Notes under the pieces: generated by a model
Databases searched by the model: none
What the model was told of the DNA's origin: nothing
Seen by the model: only the letters and a program-made list of their open reading frames with translations
Made by a program: the position numbers and the translations under genes
NCBI GenBank assembly: GCA_036346395.1
Contig: CM070606.1
Location: 15,734,915 to 15,798,914 of the forward strand
Origin: Hsuehochloa calcarea
Taxonomy: Eukaryota; Streptophyta; Magnoliopsida; Poales; Poaceae
Direction of reading: 5' to 3'
Length of the DNA stretch: 64,000 nt
Shown: piece after piece, positions 10,491 through 21,658 of the stretch
How positions within the stretch are numbered: position 1 is the first letter of the stretch
How the letters are laid out: every line of letters starts with the position of its first letter

Positions 10491-10773
10491 ATCTGCGCCG
10501 CCATGCTTCCGTCTATTCCTATTCGACTTGATTTGACAGCTTTCTCTATTCATGTCGGTTTCATATCTTCTTCGACCTGTTGCCGCGGTCGACTTTGCTC
10601 TTGCACCTTGTGCTTTATGAGCCGTCGCACGACAACTGATGGGAGGTCTTTTGATACTCGACATATTTTCAGGAAGTGCATGCTCTGACGACATTATCAA
10701 GACTCGAATTTTGAATTTTTCATATTTTAGTGTCAACCCTTTCCAAATGCAATGCTATTGCATACGCCTTGCA

Positions 10774-10784
10774 TTTGAGGGGGG
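10774..10784 (+). other. Polypurine tract of copia-type element 2
   Basis: A TTGAGGGGGG tract sits directly against the 3' LTR and matches the tract in element 1. Confidence 0.8.
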
Positions 10785-10926
10785 TGTTAGAGATGTGTTA
10801 GAGATAGGGTGTTAGAGATATGTTAGAGATAGAATCTATCACTAACATATCCTTATCTGTACCTTGTACTCCTATATATATTGCCCTTTGGGCCTCTTCA
10901 ATAATATACACACACAATTTCTAACA
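10785..10926 (+). repeat. 3' LTR of copia-type element 2
   Basis: Highly similar to 8801-8942, with a 10-base indel near the 'accttgtactcc' block and a few substitutions. Its right end coincides exactly with the truncation of the neighbouring copia pol. Confidence 0.9.
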
Positions 10927-13735
10927 CGCAGAACTCGAAGAAGGTGGCTGTAGTGGACCTTAGTGGGAGCAGAGACGAACTAACTCAGAATGTGGACTGG
11001 ATAAGTGATATCCGGGCGAGTAACAGCAAGGTAGACAAGACTCCCAACAAGATGATGATAGCGAGTCGGATTAGAAAGAGGCTCGCCATCAGAGGGCCGG
11101 AGATGAACGTTGAGCTCTATGGGAGTCTCAACAGTACACTGATCAGTGAGAGAGGAGCGATCAAGAATATCCTAAATATACTTCTCTTGGGACATAAAGA
11201 AACCATCTGGAGTGGAAGTAACCTCAATCCCAAGGAAGTAACGAAGAGTACCAAGATCTGACATAAGAAACTGCTCACTCAAACGAGCCTTGACAAAGGC
11301 AATGTACTCAGAATCATATCCGGTGATGATCATATCATCAACATACAGAAGAAGAAGAGTCCGACCACGAGATGAAGTGTGGACAAAAAGGGCAGGATCA
11401 TGATCACTAGGCGAAGAAGACGAGCGGTAACCACGGAGGAGAAGCGCTCAAACCAAGCACGAGGGGCTTGTTTAAGGCCATAGAGAGAGCGACGAAGTCT
11501 CGTCGTAGTCACGACCATGCTCCTGCTGGAAGCCACGAGCAACAAAACGCGCCTTATAGCGCTCAACAGAGCCATTAGAGCGAGTCTTAATCTTGTAGAC
11601 CCACTTACAAGTGATGAGGCGAGTGAGATGGAAAAGGAACAAGATCCCAAGTACCCGATGCGGCTCGAGGTAGCAATCTCCTCGGCCATGGCATCTTGCC
11701 ACTCGGGGTGAAATGCTGACATCCGGTGGGAGAGAAGCTCGTGGGTATTTGCACCGGCAAAACCAAAACGGGCAAGAGGCCGAATCGACTAACGATCGCG
11801 GAGACCGTAGCGAGGAGATGATGACCCATCAGGGGAAGATGGAGCATTAGGAGAAGATGAAACATCAGGGGAAGATGGAGCATCTGGAAGATCCTCAATC
11901 TGAGGTCGACGAGTGTAGAAGAGAGTGGGAGGAGCTGAGGAGGCAAGCGGCGGCGATAACGGGAGAGGCCTCGGGAGGTATATGTGGAGACTCGATGGGG
12001 CCGGGTGGGCGAGGGCAAGACAGAGATAGATGTATCTAGAAAAGTCAAAGCGGCGGGGACTCCACAGAGGAAACCGAAGGAGAGGCGGGGCGTGGGTAGA
12101 AGGGCGAGACTTGTCAAAAGTCACATCCGAGAAATCCGCATCCGTCGACCAGCGAGGTCCCAACATCGATAGCCCTTATCTTTGAGCCTTTGTATCCCGA
12201 AAAAACACTCAACAGGTGGCGATCAATTTGGTGCGTTCTTGAGGCGAGGAGAGCGTAGCAAACGCACCAAGCAGAGCGAAGGCGAGTAGTCGGGAAGGAG
12301 ACCACAGAGGCGCTCAACGAGGATTGCACGAAGAAGCGAGAAAGAGGTGAATGTTGCGAGATAGGTAGCGATGGAAACAACCTCGGCCCAAAAGTGAGGT
12401 GGAATAGAGGTGGCAATCATCTGTGTACGAGCCGTCTCAAGGAAGTGACGATGCTTGCGCTCAACGAAACCATTCTGAGCATGAGCACCAGGACAAGAAG
12501 GCGGCGAGAGTGCCCTGCTCAGCAAGGAAGCTGCGTAGGTAATAAGAGAGGTACTCGCCAGCAGAGTCAGCACGAAAGACACGAATAGGAGTGGAGAACT
12601 GTGTGTGAACCATAGTGGCAAATTGTTTATAGATAGACAAGGCCTCACTACGAGAAGACATAAATTATATCCAAGTGTGGCGAGAGAAATCATCCATAAA
12701 TATGATAAAATATCGATGACCCCCTTTCGAAATGAAGGGCGGGACCCCAAACATCTGAATGAACAAGATCAAAAGGATATTTGAGACACTAACTCACTAT
12801 GAGAATAGGGAAGCTGAATCTATTTCCCTAACTTACAACCCTGACAATCTAAAAACACGCCTCTTAAGACAAACCCCAGAAGACCACGACGAACTAAAGA
12901 TGACAGACAAGATCCACACGGATGACCAAGGCGGTGATGCCACCGCTTTGGAAAGAAATTGGTAGGCGGAGTGGCGAGCGGAGAAGGCCAGCAATGACGG
13001 TGGCGGCGGAAGGAAGGTGAAGCAGTCAAGCTCCAGAGACGCTGTGAGTCAAAGCGCCGAGGGCAGAACCAACGAGCCCCGTGTGGCGGTCTGAACACAA
13101 CAAGAGTCGAGTCAAGAATGACGACAACCAAGGTCGATGTCGCCGTGAGAGAAAGAAGGCGCATGGTTAAGCGAGGAACATAAACCTTGAAGGAACATGA
13201 AAGGATGAGTTGTTAAGAGGTCCTCGACGAGACGAAGAGAGGTACCATCGTGATAAGAACAACGATAGGGGAATCAAGAGGTGTAATAAAAGACAGAGTG
13301 GAGGAATCAGAAGTCATGTGAAAGGATGCTCCGGAATCAAGAATCCATGGGGAGGTACCTGACCGTGTAGGAGGGGTTTCTCATTACCCGAAGAGTTAGT
13401 AGCAGAACCTGTCGAGAGAGAACCTGAAGCGGCAAGCAGACGTCGAAGTCTGGCTATCTCATGCTCAGTGAGAGAGACTATTGAAGGTCGATGCAGACGT
13501 CGATGTGAAAGCACTGGTGCCAGTGCTAGGAGAAGAACAGCGTGAAAGATGCTGCTGCTTCTTATAGCACTGGGACTCAATATGGCCGACCTTGTCGCAG
13601 TAGGAGCAGCGAGGACGGCTACCGCTAGATGGAGGGCGACCACCACCACCTATGGCGATCATTGGAGGAAGCGATGTCTTGAAGCGTGGAAGCGATCGGT
13701 GTAGCAGGTGGACGAGCGGCGAGCACAGATTTATG
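10927..13735 (-). pseudogene. Truncated Ty1/copia polyprotein, minus strand
   Basis: Read on the minus strand, the domain order is that of Ty1/copia: a gag zinc knuckle near 13610 (CSYCDKVGHIESQC), a protease-like stretch near 13320-13350, a pre-integrase segment near 12960-13000 (HHRLGHPC), the integrase core (about 12223-12760, with an HAQNGFVERKHRHFLETA block) and reverse transcriptase (about 11030-11710, with KARFVARGFQQEHG and the catalytic YVDDMIITG near 11335). The sequence stops in the RNase H approach at 10927, exactly at the LTR of element 2. Numerous frameshifts divide it, and neither LTRs nor the gag start are visible, so it is dead. Because integrase precedes reverse transcriptase, it is copia and not gypsy. 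Confidence 0.9.
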
Positions 13736-14131
13736 AGAAATTAAGTGGTTATCATCAATTACCAAAAAGGGAAAGATTGAGGTATCTTGTCCCACCATTA
13801 TGAGTTAATGGTATGGTGTGGTAATTAATGATGATCACATTATGGAACTAACATTTTCCATGAGTTGGATATATAGGTTATGTTCCAGGATGATGAGGAC
13901 TTTGGATGATCATGAGTTGATCATCAAGTCAAGAGCTTGGTGTAAATGATGCATCATGAGTTGATGCTTATCAAGAAGAGATGATCATGAGTTGATCATC
14001 AAGAAAAGAGAAGACCCATCATGTGTTGATGAAGGTCAAGTGAAGGAATGCATCATGCGTTGATGCATGTGAAGAATCGGGATGAAGAAATCATCATGTG
14101 TTGATGATGATCAAGACAAGATCCCGAAGTG
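13736..14131. repeat. LTR-like remnant with imperfect palindromic tandem repeats
   Basis: The block from 13760 resembles the internal end and LTR start of a SIRE/Maximus-type copia element (an 'accaaaaaggga' purine tract, then tgaggtatc), but this is only a resemblance. From about 13903 to 14115 the motif 'catcatgagttgatg' and its variant 'gatcatgagttgatcatcaag' recur about six times. Each core is a near-palindrome, so the region could form hairpins. The segment ends abruptly where duplication segment A starts. Confidence 0.5.
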
Positions 14132-14399
14132 AATAGCTATAGCAACATAGATTATCACCGATAACAGGTTACACATGAGCATCATTCATTCGGTTCTGTT
14201 GCAGTAGCAGCCTATGAGCAATTAACAAAACAACCCGCATACCAGCAGCACAACACATTTGTACCAAAAAATGCAGATCAGTAAACCTGTGTAACTGTAG
14301 AAATCAATTATAAAAGAGAAAATGAAGTAAGCCATTTGCTAGTGTTGACTTGAGTATTGATTGCATGACGCCTTGCATATACAATATAAACAATAGGCC

Positions 14400-15400
14400 A
14401 GTTCTACAAAACACTATAATATACATTGAATTCATGAGTCACGACATGAGACTGTTGAGCTAACCTTATCAACTCATGGTATAGAACTTCCATGTTGCCA
14501 GAAGTTGAATAAGTCAAGCTAAATTTTAGAAAGTGAAGATGCCTGGGTTTAAACAAATAGATAACAAACAGAAACCAAAGGATAAAAAGGAAAACAGACT
14601 CAGGTTTTAGTTGATTTTTTACTGTGATATGTAACGTAAGGTGGACCGACCTCATCAGTTTTAGCCTGTACAACGAAAATATGACTCCTTTTCTCCTCGA
14701 GGATTTTAACATTTCCTTGCAACTGCTTTTCTAGATCAATTGACTCATCAAGCTTTGAGACATATATCCTTTTACTCTCATGTGAGTGCAGGCTTCAGGA
14801 CAGTTTTGTAACTGGTACTTAGGATCTCAGCTGGGGTGGATCCTTTTGCGTTTAGCATGTACTGGAAATTAATACCAGGTCTAAATCTGAAAAATGGCAC
14901 AGCAGTGTCTGACAATAAGGCAAGAAGGTCAGGATATAATTTGAGGTAATAGAAGGAACTTCTAAAGCAAAATGCAGGCAATAAAACCGCAATAAAAAGG
15001 AACAAGGTCAGGATATAATTTGAGGTAATAGAAGGAACTTGTAAAGCAAAATGCATGCAATAAAACCACAATAAAAAAAGGGTACTTCGATCTTGATCTT
15101 TGTTTGCTTGATGTACAATTTCTAAAAATATATAGGAATTGTACTTTTAAAAATCATAATACCTGATCACTGGCTGATCACAAGGACTGGAACACACAAA
15201 GGAAAAAAGAGCAAGAAAGCGTTTGAGCGTAACTGAGCGGAGTACCAAATGTTGTAGCACCAATAATGGAGTGCCAAAGGGAAAGTTGATGGCAATGCTG
15301 GTCTGTTTTGAAGCAACCAGTGGCTCGAAAAGACTCTGTCGAGAAGAAAGTGCTAAATGTGGTTCTGCAATGCTGAAAGTATGAAGCAGCAGCGGTGACA
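14400..15400 (-). pseudogene. Possible gene-fragment exons, unidentified
   Basis: Minus-strand frames here are conserved in copies B, C and D with small indels. About 14660-14775 reads as a charged, coiled-coil-like stretch (SLDESIDLEKQLQGN), and frames at 14778-15071 and 15147-15401 are preserved between copies. They could be later exons of the kinase-like gene at 16255-16558 or unrelated intron sequence. Preservation among young duplicates is not evidence of selection. I do not recognise the family. Confidence 0.3.
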
Positions 15401-16254
15401 TGTCAATTATGGTGATGTAAATGTTAAATATTAGAGTAGTATTACAGAGAGCGTGATGTGGAGGGGCGGTGTGCGGTCTAGTGCCTGAAGATACAAGTAG
15501 ACATTGTCGAAGCAGAAAATAGTGGAGCCAATTTTACCAGATAGGTATAGAAATGGTTGTAATTTAATGGGAATGCCAGATTGGCGGCACAACTATATGT
15601 AAATTACCACGAAACCTCATATTATGTGCTTCATGTAAGCAATTAGTACATGAGTAAATTAGTACCAGTTCTTATCGGATAACAGGAAACTCAATAATAT
15701 ACATGGTGTGCCTTGTGACTGACTAAATTTTAGATTTACTTTTCAATTAGTGTGACATCATTTTAGCTTGACAGATTGCTGCTGGTGTTATATCGACATG
15801 ATATATCTCAACTAATAAACTACTTCTTTGGCCAACTTTTTACCTGAACAATAAGATTCAAATATTATGCCAGTAAAAAGGGAAGAACATGCGAATATAC
15901 CTCAACTAATAAATTACTTGTTTTGGCCTACTCTTTACATGAACAATAAGATATGTATACTATGCGGTAAAAAAGGAAAGAACATGTAGGCATCATATAA
16001 ACATTAAAAAGAGGAACGACCTCACCGAAACCATTTCTGTTTTTTTGATGCCGTGTGATCAAGTAACCTAGGTACTCTGTTATACTTATGCATCACTCAT
16101 TATCACGAACAAACAGATGCAACTTTTTTTTTGTAAGTAGTGTGCCTGGCTGTGAATTGTGATAATTAAAGTGGAGAATATGCACATGCTATGCCATTAG
16201 TTTACCTAAGATTCAAAATCATAAAGACCACATGTTCAAATGCTATGCACTTAC

Positions 16255-16558
16255 CTAAATGTCGACTTTCTCACTAATAACTTCTCTTATGTAGAGATCC
16301 CACACCTGAAAAAACATAGATGCATACATGAGATCACTGGATTCCATACAAGGTCTGAAAAATTTAATGTCATTCAGAGGGCTGTTCACTAACCTCAGGG
16401 CCCTATATCCTAATGTTGTAGGCTTCCTAATGATATCCTCCCCAATCTCCATCTCTTCTGGCCTGTCAAAGCATTTATGATTTGTTGATGTGCTTCCAAA
16501 ATCACATTGTTTCCATGCACCATCTAATCCAAGAAAAACATTTTCAGATCTCATAGCC
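16255..16558 (-). pseudogene. AAK1/NAK-family kinase fragment, copy A (two exons, broken)
   Basis: Two minus-strand exons with consensus borders are visible. The first (16558-16394) encodes the end of the catalytic loop and the activation segment of a plant AP2-associated-kinase-like protein: SENVFLGLDG, then WKQCDFGSTSTNHKC with the Mg-binding DFG, then a PEEM block. The second (16305-16255) encodes the WDLY..REVISEKVDI block. Plant members have a tryptophan after VDI; here the codon is TAG, just before the donor GTAAGTG, and the same stop is in all four copies. Copy A also lost one base near 16398, which shifts APE out of frame. The exon with HRD and the ATP-binding lobe is absent. Non-functional as a kinase. 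Confidence 0.8.
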
Positions 16559-16633
16559 CTACAGAATACAGAAAAGAGGCAGAATGTAAGGTGACAGCAC
16601 ATTCACCAATACATTATACGCCATGACCGTTGG

Positions 16634-17200
16634 CTAGCACCCAGACTTGCACATTTCGTCAAACAGCTTGAAAGCATCCTCTGCCCGCCCAAACGCGAGG
16701 CAGGAGAAGTGGGAGGAGGAAGGGATGGGAGCCTGTGTGTGTGGTCCTCGAGAAGGAGGGGTTGGATTGTGGGTGGAGGGAGGAGAGGAGGCCGGGAAGA
16801 GGGAGTCGGGTTGGTGCCGTGGAGGAAGAGGAGGGTGGGGCGGCCGTGATCGTCGGCGAGGAGCTCGAAGACAGGGGCCCAGAGAAGGTGCGGGAGAGCT
16901 CCTGGGGTTAGAGCAGACGGCGACGAGGAGAGGAAGCCAGGGAGCGCCCAGAGGCCGAGAAGGGAGGCGGAGTGGAGGAAGCGGCAGACGGCCAGGGAGG
17001 AGGCGTCTATGGCGGTGCGCCTGGCGAGGAGGTGGGAGGGGGAAAGGAGCGCAAAAAAAAATCCGACGTCTCTTTACCGTTAGGATTTCTTCAATATGCC
17101 CATAGCGCCTGCGACATGGAATTTTCAACAAAAATTTGAGTAAATTAACAACAACATAAATTTTGACGCTACAATGAATTCGGTCATTTTGTCTCTGCAT
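16634..17200 (-). pseudogene. Chimeric open frame ending in a PPR-like segment, copy A
   Basis: A 188-codon minus-strand frame combines an A/T-rich start, a long Pro/Arg/Ser-rich GC-rich middle and a C-terminal stretch, GRAEDAFKLFDEMCKSG, that fits the helix pattern of a pentatricopeptide repeat. PPR proteins bind organelle RNA, but one partial motif cannot act alone. The same frame occurs in copy D (59609-60202) with indels. It is probably a PPR gene fragment joined to other sequence. The GC-rich middle can give frames by chance on both strands, so translation is doubtful. Confidence 0.4.
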
Positions 17201-17796
17201 ATCAGCTACTTCGAATAAAATAGAATACTTGTAGCATTCAGGTACTTGGAATGGTTTTCTGTGTAAAAGCTAAAAAAATATGGGTAAGGTACAGAGAAAA
17301 TGTCTAAGTTTCCAGAAAGATCTACATCTAGTTATTTTGTATAGTAATCTATATCTAGTTCAACTTTACAAATTTGTACTTTGCACAATGATACCAAGAT
17401 GCAGTTAGCACAAGGAGTTAACTTGATTATACAGCTAAAACGCTTACGGCGTATCTGAAGTAGACGGAAAACAAAATTGCATCAATACAATATGTTGTAT
17501 TTAAACTTGCAAATACGGACAATTAAAAGTGACAATTTACCACTTCTACTTTAGATTTGTTTGCATGAGTTGAAATGTCCCACTGGTTCCCAAATATTAA
17601 GCGGTAAAACATTACCAACTTTTTAAGAGGCAAAGTCGAAAAAGTACAGAGATCAATGGTGCAATTGTCTCAAACGAATATGACCTTCTTCGTAAGTCTA
17701 TATATTTATCTGCTCATCGTATACACAAATCAACATATCTTTCTTTGTATCATTGTGTCTAGTCGGTGATATATATATAACAGATCGTGTAGCTTG

Positions 17797-20100
17797 CACT
17801 ATTGTGAGAGTCTGACGTATTTAACTTGTAATACTTAACCATTCGATTGATTATAGCATTACAAATCAAATATCTCATCCTCGGTGCAGTGTGTACCTCA
17901 CAGGAGCGGTACACATACACCTCATAAAACAATATCAATAGCAACGCCATACAACAATATTACAATAACCTAGTCTCAAAAGATTACAACATAATCATCG
18001 TACAACATCACATTTCATACATACCTCCAACCGGCCAAATAGCAAAAATAAAAACTAAGTACGCAGCGGAATACCAAAAGCCATAAGATGGCACAAATGA
18101 AATCCGACCGGCTGCCCTTACCCACAAGGCAACCTGACCGGGAGCCCGCCGAGCTAGTCGTCGTCCTCCTAGAAAGTCTCACAATGATTGACCCCTTGGG
18201 GTCAACCTACAGCAACCGGGTTGAGTACAAAGTTGTACTCGCAAGACTTACAAGAAAAATAATATTTAGATACATTCATGTATCAAAGGAAGGCTACTAC
18301 ACTAGCCAATTTTCAGAGTTAAGCAATATTTCTTTTGAAGTACAAGTAGTAGATTGAAATGGCAAGTGAGCAAACATTTTTGACACTTTAAATAACAGCG
18401 AGTACACAATATTAGACAACATCTAAACAACAACTGGTGGCTACCCTCAGCTCACAAACATAGCATGAGGCCATTCTCAATGCCACACGATCAAGTTTTA
18501 AAGTTAAAATATTAAGTCTAACTCTTGCAAGTCCAATCCCAAGTGTGTCCATAACACAGGACGAGGCTATTCGAATAGTTTATACCCTGCAAGGCTGTAC
18601 CAATATACCCACACGCCAGATAACTTCTTTTGCCACCGGATAAAGCACATTTCCGAAAGTATGCCAGCAAGGCTAAGTCCCACGAGACGTTTCCAATATA
18701 ATGTATTAACTACGAGCTGCCCGTATGGATGGAAACCCATACATTGTGTCGGAGTCACCGGTAGCGCAATAACTATGATGCCCCTCGGGGTAGAGAGCCT
18801 AAACCCGGAACCCGTCCCGCACATTCAACAAAAACAGAATATTTTTTAAAAGAACAACAACCACCATGCGACCCGAAGCTAACACACGCTAAAGTACTAA
18901 GTCAAGAAAGGTCCTCTATCCCTCTAAAGTGGTTAGCACGTAAAAATGCTTAGTTTTGGTGAAACAAGATGTTCGGTTCTTGTTGACCGAGGCAAGATAT
19001 CCATACACCCAACAACGCACCATCCAACCACTCGCCCCAATCTAAATCATTTCATTTGCATTTTTAGTTTTCAAATTAATATAGCACATGGTGTTGGACA
19101 TAACATAATAAAATGATTTGTGTGATCAAGGTTATCGGCAAAGTCAATAACCGCCCAATTCTATCAGAATCTAAGCATGACTAAGCATCAATTCGCATAA
19201 ACATATATAGACTCTATAACATCCACCGAGCACTAACATCCGCGGAAATAATAACTCAGGTCTAGTGGCAAGAAATAAACATTTGCTATAGCTCATGCAT
19301 CTAATAAGAATAACTACCTCTAACGAAAAATAATCATTCAAGTAGAACACGCATACATACAAGTTGCAAACAAGATATTTTGTAACGAAAGTAATATGAT
19401 CAATATGATCAAAGGAGGGCGGGGCTGCTTGCCTTGTTGAAGATAATCCACTTGCTGCTGTTGAGGATCACACTCGAACTCGTTCAGATCTTCGTAATCT
19501 AACGTTCGAATACGAAAAGCAAATAAGAACGTATCACACCAAATATATCCAAAAATTAAAAATTATCCAAAATGCATGAAACTTTCACAGTAGGTAGATT
19601 ATGATTTTAGATGAATTTAGAAACAAAAATTATTTTATATAGAGTTTGTATGTAGAAGTTATAGCCTAAACCAATTCTGTTGGAAGAGAATTTCCAACAA
19701 TTAGACTTCGAGTACTATTGGTTTCGAATACTGTTCATTTCGAGAATTGATCATTCGACTTCACGCGGTCGGAAGGAGATTCGACTATAGGAGGTCGAAA
19801 GGAGGTTTCAGCTACAGGTGGTTGGAAGGAGGTTTCGACTACAGGTCGTCGAAAAGAGGTTTCAACTACATGTGGTTGAAAAGAAGTTTCGACTACTTGT
19901 CGGAAAGAGGCTTCGACTAAGGGTGGTCGGAAAGAGGTTTCGATTACCTGGTCGGAAAGTGGTTTCGACTACTTAGTTGGAAAGAGGCTTCAAGTACGGG
20001 TGGTCGAAAAGAGGTTCCACTACTACGCTGGCCATCGTCGATGCGGTCCATGATGACAAGCTAAGCACTTATTGGCCTAGGGTCCACATGTAAGCGACAC
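17797..20100 (-). mobile_element. Probable gypsy solo LTR, minus orientation, copy A
   Basis: The left end starts 'tgtgagagtctgac' directly after 'cttgcacta'. The paralogous position at 21658 carries a different LTR-like start. The interior shares with the solo LTR at 32396-35605 the inverted equivalents of landmarks such as 'ctattcgaatag' and a 'gagtacaaag..tactcg' block. No integrase, reverse transcriptase or gag is present. The right border, somewhere in 19700-20150, was not resolved, and the call as a solo LTR is inference. The same insertion is in copy D (about 60760-63060). Confidence 0.55.
19735..20022 (+). repeat. Minisatellite, units of about 25-30 bp
   Basis: About ten imperfect copies of a unit like 'ggtttcgactacaggtggtcg' followed by 'aaagga' variants lie head to tail. 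The same array is at about 62720-62985 with nearly the same unit order, so it predates the A/D duplication. TCGA within the unit makes the array CpG-rich. Confidence 0.85.
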
Positions 20101-20159
20101 AATAAAGCTTTAAAAACCCGATCTGCACAATAAGCGTGCGTAAGACATTGATTAGGAAC

Positions 20160-21658
20160 TAAAGACTTTGCTATAGTGCTTGCCCAAACAGGAGAGGAGG
20201 CCGGGGAAGAGGGAGTCGGGTTGGCTGCTGGGGAGGAAGAGGAGGGCGGGGCGGCCGTGATCGTCGGCGAGGAGCTCGAAGACGGGGCCAGAGGAGGTGC
20301 GGGGAGAGCTCTTGGGGATGGACCAAGCCCGAGTGCGCCCAAATGCCGAGAAACGGGGAGGCGGACTGGAGGAAGCGGCAGACGGCCAGGGAGGAGGCGT
20401 CTATGGCGATGCGGCAAACAAGGAGGTGGGAGGGGTAAAGGAGCGACGACGCGAAGCATCACGGGTGATGCAAAACAAAAAAATTCGATGGCCACGGCAG
20501 GCGCAAAAATCGGACGGGGAAGGAAAACGGGGCAACATAGACGTCTATGCTTGCGCGAAAACTCCCTCTCTTTACCATTAGGATTTCTTCAATATGCCCA
20601 TAGTGCCCGCGACATGGAATTTTTCACAAAAATTTGAGTAAATTAACAACAGCATAAATTTTGACGCTACAATGAATTCGGTCATTTTGTCTCTGCATAT
20701 CAGCTACTTCGAATAAAATAGAACACTTGTAGCATTCAGGTACTTGGAATGGTTTTCTGTGTAAAAGCTAAAAAAATATGGGTAAGGTACAGAGAAAATG
20801 TCTAAGTTTCCAGAAAGATCTACGTCTAGTTCTTTTGTATAGTAATCTATATCTAGTTCAATATTACAAATTTGTACTTTGCACAATGATACCAAGATGC
20901 AATTAGCACAAGGAGTTAACTTGATTGTACAGCTAAAGCGCTTATGGTGTATCTGAAGTAGACGGAAGACAAAATTGTATCAATACAATATGTTGTATTT
21001 AAACTTGCAAATACCGACAATTAAAAATGACAATTTACCACTTCTACTTTAGATTTGTTTGCATGAGTTGAAATTTCCCACTTGGTTCCCAAATATTAAG
21101 TGGTAAAATATATCTTGAAAGAATGGGTGGTATACATTACCAACTTTTTAAGAGCATCTTTAGTGTGTTCACATTGATTCAAAATTATGCCACGTAAGCA
21201 TTCTATAAACTGACCTTGTTTTTCTCCAATGTATTGAATCAATTCCTACTATTAATTGAGACCCACGTTACATTAAAAAAACAACAAAATAATAATATCA
21301 TCTCTCAACCGCACTCTCTCCAATGTAGTTATTTAATGTTTTGAATCGACTCCTAAGTAGAGTCCAGTTCCATGCATTTTTCTGTAGAAATCGACCCCTT
21401 CAATGATTTGAATCGATTCAATGTCTTCTCTCCCCTCTTTTGAACCGGCTAAAACACAACATTGGGGATGATCTAAGAGGCAAAATGAAAAGGTGGAAAA
21501 GTACAGAGATCAATGGTGCAATTTTCTCAAACGAATATGACTTTCTTCATAAGTCTATATATTTATCTGGTCACCATATACACAAATCAACATATTTTTC
21601 TTTGTATCATTGTGTCTAGTCGGCGACATATATGTAACAGATCATGTAGCTTGCACTA
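20160..21658 (-). repeat. Second, diverged copy of the 16766-17796 segment
   Basis: The GC-rich block and following A/T-rich tail match 16766-17796 in the same orientation (shared 'gatcgtcggcgaggagctcg' and, at the end, 'gatc..gtagcttgcacta'). It has lost the PPR-like stretch and gained a MITE at 21152-21473 and a short insert near 21112. A 144-codon minus frame (20061-20495) is the counterpart of the chimeric frame in the first copy. Confidence 0.8.
21152..21473. mobile_element. Tourist/PIF-Harbinger-like MITE
   Basis: A 322-bp A/T-rich insert has terminal inverted repeats that start GAGCATC and GATCATC (about 12 of 16 terminal positions agree) and is flanked by TAA on both sides (21149-21151 and 21474-21476). 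The paralogous segment around 17623, and copy D near 60590, show the uninterrupted site with a single TAA. It has no coding capacity. The 3-bp TAA duplication fits PIF/Harbinger MITEs. Confidence 0.85.

Larger units (their letters stand above)
8801..10926 (+). mobile_element. Small-LTR copia-type element 2, non-autonomous
   Basis: Both ends are 142-bp LTRs (8801-8942 and 10785-10926), each TG..CA. The right LTR is preceded by a G-rich polypurine tract, and the left one is followed directly by the canonical primer site TGGTATCAGAGC. The 1.84-kb interior encodes no gag, protease, integrase or reverse transcriptase. Its start is shared with element 1 (block 'aggagcaatctcc'), its middle is very GC-rich, and 10340-10490 is a pyrimidine-rich degenerate tandem repeat. 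This fits a TRIM/SMART-like or short LARD-like parasite of copia elements. No target duplication is seen: the left flank ends attta and the right flank begins cgcag, so the flanks may have been exchanged by recombination. Confidence 0.85.
14132..21658 (+). repeat. Duplication segment A (kinase-fragment unit, long version)
   Basis: From 14132 the sequence is shared with 25466-27606 (B), 42349-44792 (C), 56262-56880 (D1) and 57034-64000 (D2). The match to D2 runs at least to the window end (equivalent to about 21035 here) and is close to identical, including an identical 89-codon frame at 18088/61053. B and C match only the first 2.2-2.5 kb. Within A, 16766-17796 is itself repeated at about 20190-21658. 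The segment is host-like DNA with gene fragments and an inserted LTR. Confidence 0.9.

Noticed and set aside
13903..14115. Possible CRISPR-like spaced repeats
   Set aside because: The repeats are imperfect with spacers that are themselves related, there are no cas genes, and the context is a plant retroelement.
18088..18357. 89-codon frame identical in segments A and D
   Set aside because: Identity is explained by the recent duplication; the frame lies inside a gypsy LTR-like region.
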